64,000 bases of DNA from Typha latifolia (Eukaryota; Streptophyta; Magnoliopsida; Poales; Typhaceae), in assembly GCA_019914945.1 (NCBI GenBank), contig CM034112.1, forward strand, positions 8,772,501 to 8,836,500. The letters run 5' to 3'. Below, piece after piece: positions 1-12,100 of the stretch; within the stretch, counting starts at the first letter, position 1; the number at the start of each line of letters is the position of its first letter. Both the position numbers and the translations under genes were made by a program. Below the pieces are notes generated by a model that saw only the letters and a list, made by a program, of their open reading frames with translations, made no database searches and was not told where the DNA came from.

Positions 1-11
1 CCACCAACGTT

Positions 12-64
<53 letters not shown>
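12..64. repeat. (CT)n microsatellite in 5' leader
   Basis: An almost pure CT dinucleotide run lies about 55 bases upstream of the ATG at 118. It is followed by a pyrimidine-rich stretch. CT-rich leaders are common just downstream of plant transcription starts, so this is probably 5' UTR of the nucleotidyltransferase gene. The transcription start itself cannot be placed from the sequence. Confidence 0.85.
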
Positions 65-66
<2 letters not shown>

Positions 67-117
67 TTTCCTTTTCTTTTCTCCTGACTCGAAACCGATC
101 GTCTTCGACCACCAGCA

Positions 118-3100
118 ATGGAATCCACCCACCAACTCCTCGATTCCCTCACCTCCCACATCGCCCTCTACCACTCCTCCTCCTCAAACCCTAACCCTAA
201 CGTTAACACCATCTCCGCCCCCCGCACCGCGGTGCTCCGGTGGTTCTCCTCCCTCTCCGCCGCCCACCGCCAGTCCTCCCTCACCGTCCTCGACCCCGAC
301 TTCATCTCCCTCCTCCTCCAGATGCTCTCCCGCCTCCGCCGCCTCGGAGCTCACGCCCTCTTCTTCATACTCCCTGACCTTCCTTCCACCTCCTCCTCAT
401 CTTCCCTCCCCTCCCTCCTCTCCCGCCGCTCCAGCGGCCTCCTCTCCCGCGCAGCCTCTTCAGATTGCTCCGCCGCTGCTATCTCAGACTCCCTCCTCCT
501 CTTCTCCTCCCGCGATGGTGACCCTGGCGAAGACCCCAAACGCTTGCCCCCTCTTGATGCGGCGACGGTGGCGGAGGAGTTCGTGTCTGACGTGGATCGT
601 TTTGTTGAGGTGATGGATGGAATCTCCGGGGGAAAGTTCTTGAGAGGGGAGGAGGGTGGGATTGGAACTGCGCAGTGGCCAGAATTGTCGTGGTTGAAGG
701 ATAAGGGATATTATAGCTTGGAGGCATTCGTGGCGAATAGGTTGGAGGTCGCTTTGAGGCTTTCATGGCTTAGTTCTGCGAATGGGGGTAGGAAGGGGAA
801 GGGTGGGAAGGGCGGGAGGGAGAAGCTTGGGGATGCTGGCATTGCGGCGAATGCATTTTGGAGGAAGAAAGGGTGTTTGGATTGGTGGGCTGGGTTAGAT
901 CCTGGACAGAAAGAGAGGATTTTGGATGCTTTTCTCGGGAAGGCTGCGAAATCCCTGGTACCACTCTTACCGCATTGGATGTTATCTGGCTAGATTCTGT
1001 GTATTTAAAATGGAATGCTAGCCTATCTAAGGAGAGTGAGAAGTTCTTTTTTTTTTTTTTTTTCTTCCTTTCCACCTTTGGATGGTTACTAGTGCTCACT
1101 TAATTGTTGTGATTATTGAAAGTTGTTACTTTTGTTGAGAAATGAAACTATAGCCGGCCTCTAATTGATTATGAATCTGGCTTCATAATGGTGAAACATG
1201 CTTGTATCTTATTGTAGTTTATTGAAAGGCCCTCAAGGACACTTATACTTCTAAACTACCAAATTTGTCTCACACTATCTGAATAGCTCCATAATATAAG
1301 CATGCAAGTCCTAGTCAAAACTGGAAGACATTGATGAAAGGTGAACATTTTATGAATTTCTTTATGGGATAGTTTCTATATTAAAAAAGAATATAATTGA
1401 AGCCATAAATTGCTACTTGGACTGCCATTTTAGAGTGAACTCCATGGTTTATACCATGTTGTGTTCTGAAGCTGATTGGTGATCTAAGATTCTATTTTTT
1501 AAGTATGTAGAATAAACTTTTGTTGAGACTGTTTGCTTGCGAGTTGCAACCAGTCAAAGGTTTATACTTTCAATATTTTACTAACGAATATTAGTACTGT
1601 TAATGTAAGTACTATTTTTTAAAGTCTACTTTTATTGTCATGAATTGAGTAAATAGATAGAGAAACTTTATTTTTTTACTTGTGCTTATTTTGTACTCTT
1701 TCCTATATAGTATACATTATATCAAGAACAAGAAGAACTAAATTTGTATCTATCAATTGAGGTTCAGCTGAATTCTAAGTTTCTAACATCCTGGCGAACT
1801 GAGAAGAATAAGAGTCGATAATTATTATCATTTGTAGAAAAAACTTACCTTTTATGTGTGAAGAAATTGTAATGTATGGGCACCCTCAAATTTTCAGGCA
1901 AATGAGCTTATGAAGGGACCGGGCATTACTTTGAGGAGTGAATTTTATTTTTCAACCCTTGATGTAGAAAAAACTTACCTTTTATGTGAAGAAATTGTAA
2001 TGTATGGGCACCCTCAAATTTTCAGGCAAACGAGATTATGAAGGGACCGGACATTACTTTGAGGAATGAATTTTATTTTTCAACCCTTGAAGATGGATTG
2101 ACACTACAAAGCAATTCTAGTATGTCTTGTCAAGGATCAAAGAAATACTTCAGACGGAACCTGGAATCTCACTTTGATTCTATCAGCATCCCATCTTCTG
2201 GAACACATCCAAACTTACCCAGATATTTGAAACGATTGCTAGTGATTCAGGAGATTTCTGCTTTTTTCACATGCAACCATGGTCACTATGAAGGCAAGAC
2301 ACTTTTTTTTAGTACACTAGGATCTGCTGAAACAGTATCTGATTATGTACTACGGAAGCTGCGAGGGCTCCTAGTGGTTGTTTCAGTAAATTACATAAAT
2401 CTTGAGCTTATGGGAGATATGGAGTCAACGGTTATTCCTAAGAATGAAGGGAAGTCCTGTGTAGGCTCTCACAAAGGAAAAAATAAATGTCGCAATTCAA
2501 GAAAGTTAGATTCTGGCCCTATGTTATCCAAGGTTGATTCTTTCTTGCTGAAGTCACATTCTTGGGACCATCAACTTTCTTTTTTAATTTTTTTTTTCTT
2601 TCTTTCGTTATTAGGCAAACTAAATTGTATTTGGACCTTACTTTCCAGGATCGTGGTAGTGGAAGAAACAATAAAAAAGGTAGCAGCTCTAGGAAGGGCC
2701 CCCAAAATATTCCCTTGTTTGTGGAGGATAATCAGAAGAAAGGCACTGTCGTTCCTGTTACACTGCAAAGAAGTTCTGAAAAACAGTCTGTATCGGCCAA
2801 AAATAAGGTGGTAACTCATTTATTTTATCTTCATATAAATGTGTGTGTATTATATGTTAAAGTAAAAATACACATTATTATTTGTAGGAGAATGCTATTG
2901 GGCTTAGTGACTGCAAAGGTCATGCTGCTAAGAAGAAAAACAGAAAGAAAGGAGCTAAAAATAAAACACCCAGTTCCATAAGAGTCAAAAATTCTGAAAC
3001 TGAAGACTGTAAAAGTGATGTCCCATCTGTTGCTGATGAAAGAATACAGGAAAAGCTGGTCAAAGTTTCTGCTCCAATACCTCTTAACATTGTACCAAGT

Positions 3101-6100
3101 AATACTGCAGCCAAGGGTAACCTGTCACCATTTTCAATGTCCTATGAAACATTTAGTGAGCCTAATTTGGTGGATGAAAATCAAATGGTTAAAGAGGCCC
3201 GAACAGATGAAGACATTGGCTTTGTTGTGGGAAATGGTTTCACCGGAGCGGAATGTTTTAACAGTTCAAAGATATCCGATAACTGTAACATGCTTGAGCA
3301 CGTTTTACCATCTACTACAGTAGGTAAAGGGACCTCACTAACAACTTCAGATTCTCTAATGATAGACGATAGTGATCGTTGCAATAAAACAGTTGTAAAT
3401 GGTGCTGATTCATTGGTAAGATATTCAGGAAACATAAGTAGATCTGAGGTGACAAACGGTATGTTGCCTATGTTTGATCTTGGGACTGGTTTAGTTAACA
3501 AGGAACAAGAATATCATGGCATTGAGAAAAGTGACACTGCCCCATTGTCTCTGGGTACTTCAAAGTTGCTTCAATGTGACAATAATTCAGTAGTTCAAAA
3601 TGAGGGTACTGAATGCTATATTTACAACCACAAAGATCCTACAGGAGGAACATCATATGAGTGGCCTAGCTTAATGCCACTTAGTTTCACATCTATTAAT
3701 TCACGACATCTTCCTGCTGCCACGGACAGATTACATTTGGATGTTGGTGAGAAAGGGCCCACTCAATTCCATCAGTCTTTCCTTCCTTCAAACAATCATG
3801 TAAGAAATTCATCAGTTGAAGGTGGACACAACCAATTGTTACCATCACTAGTGTTGCCCATGAGTTTCGATTGGCCTCCTATGGTTAGAAATTATACTAG
3901 ATTGTGTCAGAATGTAGCTGGAAGCTATGATTTGCACACTCCATGGAAACAATCTTCACTCTTTTCAGGTTTTCCTGCTCATGGAATTCATATAAATGGA
4001 ACTTCTATTGATAATGATAAGAAGCATCCTGATGATGCTTTTGACATTTATGATTTGAAAAACACATCAGATTTTGCTGATGATACTGAAAGCTATGGGC
4101 TCTCTGAAGAAGAATCTGAGCCGCATGCATTTTCTGGTAGGGACTATAATCAGTTTTTCGGTGGCGGAGTAATGTATTGGAGTCCTGCTGAATATGGTGG
4201 AACAGGCTTTTCCAGACCACCATCTCATAGTTCTGATGATAGTGCTTGGGCTTGGCATGAAGCAGATATGAATCGAGCTATTGATGACATGGTTGGTGTT
4301 CCTGGATTAGCTTCTCCATATGGTACGAATGATCTTGGTGTTCCTGGATTGGCTTCTCCATTTGAGTCTTTGGGAACTGCACAACAGTCTGTTGGATATG
4401 CTATCGGCGGAAATGACATTAATGGGAAGGTTTTGAACTCCTCGTTGGCAGTTTCAGATGGTTCAGAAGAGAAAGCATCAATACCTGTAAACAACTCATC
4501 AAGTATTGTTGAAGGATTAAAAGGAGATACACTTCCATACTCGATGCTGCGTCCTATAATTGTTCCAAGAATACCAAGGAGGGGATCAAGATCTGAGTTT
4601 AAACTTGGTCTTGATCACAAAAGCCCATGTGTACCTTCTACTAGGAGGGACCTTCCTCACATAAAGAGACCTCCATCACCAGTGGTACTTTGTGTCCCTC
4701 GCGTGCCTCGTCCTCCTCCACCTTCTCCTGTTGGAGAATATAGAAAGCGAGGTTTTCCAATTGTTAGGTCTGGTAGCTCTAGTCCTAAACATTGGGGTTT
4801 GAGAAGTGTGTACTCTGATGAGAAGAATTCCGAGATAACTCAACTCTGTTTGGATGGTCCTGAAGTTGTTTGGCCTTCTTGGGGGAAAAAAGGGCTTTCT
4901 ACTACTACAATGGTGCAATCAATTCAGAGTTCTTTGCTGCAGGACCACCTGATCACAATTTCCCAGTTATCTCGTGATAAAGAACACGTGAGCGCATTAT
5001 CTATTAACTTCCTAATTTTTATTTTAAATTTCAATAGGTGTTGATTTCTATATAACAACTGCTTTTGCAGCCAGATGTTGCATTACCTTTGCAGCCTCCT
5101 GATTCTTTGAATTGTCCTTCTTATAATACACCTCTCTCTTTGATGCACAATCTTCTTCATGAAGAAATTGATCTTTTTTGCAAGAAGGTATGCTGCTTTT
5201 GAATTTTTTTTCCTGTGTTTTTTCTTTATTATTTGGTAAATCCAAGATGGAGGGAAACCTTAATTTTTCTGTTACCCATATTAAACTTCGCTTAACCGCG
5301 TTTTCCTTATTATTAAACTATTGATCTTCTTAGATTGTTAAAGTTGACATGATGTCTTTGCTTTATATTTTTTAAAGAAATTTAGAACACTAAAGCGAAA
5401 GGATTACACAGTGGCTTGTTAATCAGATCCAAAGCTTCATACATATGTATTAATTTCAAGTTTTCAACACCTTATGTCATCTTTGAGTTTGTCTAGTTTA
5501 TTATGGACTCCAAGATAATTGGTTGTTTATCATTGATGGAAAATTTAAGGTCGCTGCTGAGAATTTGATCAGGAAGCCCTATTTTACATGGGCTATCAAG
5601 AGAGTCACTCGATCTCTGCAGGTCCTTTGGCCTCGTTCTCGAACAAATATTTTTGGATCCAATGCAACTGGTTTAGCACTTCCAACTAGCGATGTAGATC
5701 TTGTAGTATCTCTTCCACCAGTACGAAATCTGGTGAGAACCAAATGATGATTTGCTATTTTTCTTTTCATTGCTGTGATCAGTTAGTTTCTTCATTTGTG
5801 CTAATATTCACAGGTGGAATTGTTTGTCAGGAACCAATCAAAGAAGCTGGAATCTTGGAAGGTCGTAATGGTATTAAAGAGACATGCCTTCAGGTAATTT
5901 AGTTTGTTTTGCTTTCCGCTTACAAGTTCATTCTTGCATGCCATCTAAATCGTGGCCAGTTAAGTCATTCTACGTATCCATTTATTGGCAATTCACTTGG
6001 AAAGAGAAGAACATAAACTGCTGAACACACAATGTATCAAACTAGCTGATGGGTGTTTCTGTTGATTTGTGTTTTTATTAGAAAGTTGTGTTTAATATGT

Positions 6101-9100
6101 GCTTTCGTCTTTGCTTTGCATTGCCAATCTAATTTGTGAAGATGGAAAAACATTTTCAACTCCTAGTATGTAACTATATAAATTGTTTTAGCATTTCCTT
6201 TTGTCTCCATGCATGGTTCACCATATCAGCTGATCCCGATCTAAGTCCGATCTGAACTCTTTATCTCTTTCACTTTTTCTTTTCACTCTCTCTTACTTTT
6301 TTTCTTTCTTTTACTCTTTCTATCTTTTTTTCTCTTCTTACATATAATGATTGTTTCTCTAACGGAAAGATCTAGCTCGGTGAACTCCGACGAACTCTAG
6401 CGAACTCTGGTATATAATTTTTTAATTAATTTTTTTTATTTCTCTCAGTTTTTCCATTTTTTTCCACTCTCCCTTTTTCTTCTCTTTTCTTCTTCTTCAC
6501 TGCAGCATGTTTTTTTTTTAATTTTCTTCCACTCATGCTCTTTCTAATCTCTTCTTCTTTTCAATTTTTACTGCACCATAGTTTTTCCTTTTTTCTTTTC
6601 TTATTTTTGGTAATTTGTTTTTCTAAATTTTTAGAAATTCTCCTGCATATTTGAATAATATTTAAAATTTTATGTAATTAAAAAGTCCGATCCGATTCAA
6701 GCGGCCGATCCGGCCGATATGTATCATTTTTTTGGAAGACCAATCCCAATTTTTCGAACCTTGTCTCCATGTCTCTCCCCTTCTATTCCTGGAAAAAAAA
6801 ACATCTTTCATTGATCCAGTCATATTCTTGATTGACTATTGTCTACATTTGCTGAAACCTTTTTAAGGACTTCATTTTGACTGTAAGTCTACTCAACATT
6901 ATGTCTCATTTGACACCTTATGATATCTGCAAATCCCTGATCCACACCCTTCTTTTTTTACCAAAATGCTGTGAGATGAAGAAACATTAATATGGAGTCA
7001 AAGTTGTATCCAATCATCATTCATCCAAGTGTATACACCAGAATCGTTCAGATCTCTATCTATCCATCTAAATAGGTACCATTAGTTGGTTCTTCTTTCA
7101 ATGGGTTGTGTATACTGATTCTTCTTCTAAAAAGTAGGATATGCTAATTTAATGATTGACAAATAAAAAGGAAGCTACTGTGTTTTTGTCTTATCCTGAA
7201 TGCTTGAAACTTCTCTTATTCTCTTCCCAGAACAAGATGGGATTTCAGACCTACCTGCTGTTGGTCCATCGCTCCTTGGATCAAAGTGTAAATGACATGT
7301 TAAAGAAATGTTATTAATATAATAGCTTTTATATTGTGTCTCCTCAAAGTGATGCTACCTTCTTAAAAATATTCTGTGAGGACTGAGTCTGAGATTACAG
7401 TGGTTTTTGTTCCAGCACGCAGCAAGGTATCTTGCTAACCAGGAATGGGTTCGAAGTGATTCACTTAAAACAATTGAGAACACTGCAGTAAGCCTTTTCT
7501 TATCTTCTACTTTTTTTCTCCTATTCTCTATTGTCACTCTTCTGTATATGTTTTTAATGAAAAGCTTTTTCCAGATACCTGTCATCATGCTTGTGGCAGA
7601 AGTTCCTTGTGACATTAATTTCTCGAGTGAGAACTCTTCTATAATGGATACCTTGCAAGTGCCTTCAACCAATATGCCTGGGGAACAAGGCAACCTTTCC
7701 AATCCTGTTTTCTCTAGTTCCGAGTGTAGCTCTTTACCTGTGTGTTCAAGAATGAAAGATGCGGCGGAGGTGAAGTCAATACGGCTTGACATAAGCTTCA
7801 AGTCACCATCACACACAGGACTTCAGACATCAGAGCTGGTAATTTATAATCTTTATCTATGTAAAAACTTTCTACAGGTATGCAAAGTATTTGTGGATGG
7901 ATGTTTTTTTTCTAAATATGAGGATTGAAAGTCTTCTAATATGCTCAGTGGTAGAGCACTTTATTCTCCTATACTTCTTGTTATAGGGAATAGTTAGCAG
8001 ATCAGTGGTTTTCTTTTGTTTAATGCAATCTTACTTTAGAAATTTAGTATCATTAAGATGAGTGAATTTTAGTTTTACAAATTTATGTTATATGGTTGTC
8101 ATGCTTCGTGAAACTAATGTTTCTTACTCCCACACTAATATTATTTTGTGGCCATAAGAAATGAAACTTTCTCCGAGGGATACATCTATTTTAGTCTTGC
8201 CTATTATTAGTCTCATCCATGTAGGATTATAGGGATATAGTAGTGGTGCGAAATTTTACTGGTTGTTTTATCAACTCCAATCTTATTCGTCTTTTATCTT
8301 TATTTGTGTAATCGCACAGGTTAGAGAGCTCACTCAGCAATTTCCGGCTTCTATACCCCTTGCATTGGTGCTTAAGAAGTTCTTATCTGATCGTAGTTTG
8401 GACCACTCATACTCAGGTGGTTTAAGTTCTTATTGTATGGTGAGTACTGCTTCACCTTCGTGGCCATTGCACCTAGAAATTATTTTCCAAAGAAAAATGG
8501 AATAATTTAATGGAGTTGTCGCAATTTCTGATATCATTTTTTTTCATTGAATGACTATTTTCTAGTGTTATGGCTTATATTCCTTGGTGGAATAAGAAAT
8601 GTGTAAAATTCTAACATAATTCTGTTTCCTCAGTTATTTTGTTCTTGGTTTCTTATAGAAAGGCGAGAGAAACTTTTAGGTAGTTGGTGATAATTTCTTA
8701 TTAATTTGGTTGTCTGTATATGAATCTACAATTAACACTATGTGGGCTCATAAACTGAATGCATCTTTTACTCCCTAAGTGCATCGTTGAATTAGTCAAC
8801 AAGGTAAAGGATTTTTATGTCTTTCAAGTTGTATAGAATATTAATGTCTCGCATGTCAGAAAGGGTATTGAGGTCCTTGGCTTATCTCAAATGTCCAGCT
8901 TAGTCCAGCCTTCCAACTAGAGGTCAATTGCACAACATCCACAGCTTAATTATCTTTTACAATTGATATAATAGAAACGTGTTAAGAATTATAACTATAA
9001 CTATTATTAGAGTAGTATGTGAAATGCACATCGCGACTTTGGATAAAGGTTCAGCATTAAAAGGTTGTAGAGAGAAACTGTTAGGCTTAGTACTGGTTCT

Positions 9101-12100
9101 CAACTTGATTGACTAAATTGCATAAAGTTCAAGTATCAAATTAAATTTTAAATCATGAGAAACAGTGCAGAGAGCAAGTGCCAAGAACTTTGAATTCTCT
9201 AGGAGCATCCAATTTTATGTTTCCAAGATCTTGATGCGTTATTGGACATTTAGATATTCTGTGATATTTAGTCTTGTAGCAATAAGCTGCTATCATCATA
9301 TACTATCTGAACTTGGGTTTTTGCACTTTACTTTCTAGAAGGAAACTTCTAATTCCCTTGGTGAGACAAAAATTGCTCTAGGACATAGTATGAAGACCTT
9401 TCATCTGAAGAAAATGGTTTCATGTGTGGTAACCAATATACAATGATATGTCCTCACCTGTAAGTTAGAATGAGTTCCCTCAATATTCTACTAAGACTAA
9501 TCTCTAAGTATGTGCACATGGACTCCCTTAGAGGTGTGAAGTGGTTTGTAGGTCCTTGAGCGGCAAACAACCTTGAGCTACTATATCTGAAGAAAATAGT
9601 TTCATGTGTGGTAACCAATATACAATGATATGCCCTCACCTGTAGGTTAGAATGAGTTCCCTCAAGATTCTACTAGACTAATCTCCAAGTATGTGCACAT
9701 GGACTCCCTTAGAGGTGTGAAGTGATTTGTAGGTCCTTGAGTGGCAAACAACCTTGAGATATTTGAAGAAAATGGTTTCATCTGTGGTAACCAATATACA
9801 ATGATATGTCCTCACCTATAGGTTAGAATGAGTTCCCTCAAGATTCTTCTAGACTAATCTCCAAGTATGTGCACATGGACTCCCTTAGAGGTGTGAAGTG
9901 TTTTGTAGGTCCTTTAGTGGCAAACAACTTTTAATATGTAGAAATGCCTGAGCTCAAAAAATGGCCTTATGCTTGCCTAACCGTTGCTTCTAGACTCATG
10001 TCAAATAGTTTCTCAATATTAAACCCAGCACTTTGACTCTAAATACCTACCTTAGGTAATTTAGGTAATTAGGTCTCCTAGACCAAGTTGAGAAGTAGAA
10101 GGACAAACTATTAGGGTACCGAACATGATTAGTTCAAGGAATTGCAAGAAGGTTGTAGAAGAGAGTTTATACCAATTTAAGCTATTATGGTGTTTAATTA
10201 TTAGTCGGTATACTGTTATTAGTTAATTTGAGGAAGATTTAAACCACCCTTTTTGGAAGCATTGAAATCCCGACCAACCCTTCTCTTCTTTTCTTTCCCT
10301 TAAAAATAATATTTGAACAAATTACTAAAATACCATTTATAATGGATGAATGAGAAGAGAGAGAATGATTGGAATGATAGCTGATTGTAGTGATGCCTTT
10401 TTATTTTACTTACTATACTAATATAAAGAGGCTTATACTGAAGTAAGCTTATGCTTGTTCCACAAGTGAATTAGGCCATAGGGTTTAACTGAGTAGGTCC
10501 CGCATGTAGGGCATGAATCATAATGAACATAAAATATGAGGCGTTAAATATATTTTCCCTAGATTTGAATTTTTATTTTTTTATGACTGCAGGTTTTGTT
10601 GATTACACGTTTTCTTCAGCATGAACACCATGTTGGGCGGCCTATCAGTCAAGTAAGTCTTGATGTTTGTCATTTGAAATAGTAACAAGTGTTTTTGTCA
10701 ATTATACTTTTATTTCAATGTTTTGTTTGTTTATTTTATCAATATGTATTGATTAGTTTTCGTGTACAAAAACCAAAGATAGTTGTGCCGAAGGCATGCA
10801 CCATGCCAGTCGACAAGGGTGTCCCAACCAGTGCACTCTCAGCATGCCCGGCGTGCCTGCGGATGCCTTTAAGATATTTTTAATAAAAAATCTAGGATAT
10901 TTAAAGATGTTTTTGGGTCTTCAACATGTCAATCTTTAGGTTTTGGTTTAAATATATGTATTAAAACTTACACTATAGTCTTTTATTTTTAGATTATTTT
11001 TGTAAATGACCTATTTTATTAAAGGTATAGCAATAGTTAATTATTTAGCATATAATATGATTGAATATATTTATTAAAATTAATATTAATGAATGAACAT
11101 TCCATAATATAATTAAAAGTATAATAATATTCAAAACATAATATTAATTAATAATAGTTCAATAGTTAAAATTCATATTTAGTTAAACGTAAATTGACAG
11201 GAAGGATTAAAGACTTCATTTGTCGGCATAAAAATAACACGAGAATATTGTGTTAAAGACTATTGATAATATTCAAAGCTCATTCATTATAGTGTTCATT
11301 GTAACGTTTCACAGTCTTTATGCAAATACGAATTTTACAATTCTTCTATGATATGATATGGATATTGAATATGCATAGAAATGACCAACATTGCACTAAC
11401 ACACCATAAGTATATGCCGGTTGTGGATATGGAGTATAATAAGTTTGTTGTGGCTCTGATAAGTGTGATTGACATAATGATAATGATGAACTCATATCAT
11501 TATGTGAAGCTGATAAATTCTATTTCGTGATTGATTGTTGAATAAAGTTGTTATTCTAATAAGAATATACGTAATAAGAAAATGATTAAAGTTGATTAAT
11601 GAAAACAAGAAAAAAAAATTTCTAAAAAAAAGGCTCCACATTGACACGGGTCTCGTGCCAGGTGCCTTGCCCCATCGATACAGCAAGTGCTGGACGGCCG
11701 TGCTAGACGGCCATTGTTGATAGGAACTATTTGATTTATATTAACTTGTATCTAATTGTGAACTATTCTTTGAGCTAATGTAACACATATTGAAGTCTAC
11801 TATTATATCTAATCATTAAGTCTATTGCATTGATTTCTATCTGTTATTTGGACTAAGTTTATGTTGAATTTTTGACTTTGTATTTTAACTATTTCAATAG
11901 CAATAGAAACTTATTGAAGATCATTAATTATTGTTTCAACCTTTACATATGAGTTTAAATGCTCACATCACTAATTTAATAATAATAAGAGAAACTTGAT
12001 GTAGATCATTAATTATTGTTTCAACTTTTACATGAGTTTAAATGCTCACTTTACTAATTTATTATTAATAATAATGATAATAGGTATTATTATTATTATT

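Noticed and set aside
118..1103. Exon 1 as a stand-alone 291-codon gene ending at 993
   Set aside because: A good donor at 958 and an in-phase acceptor at 2026 continue the protein. The last 11 codons of the single-exon version are intron.
9405..9932. CRISPR-like array
   Set aside because: Units of ~178 bp are contiguous without spacers, lie in a plant intron, and no cas genes exist.
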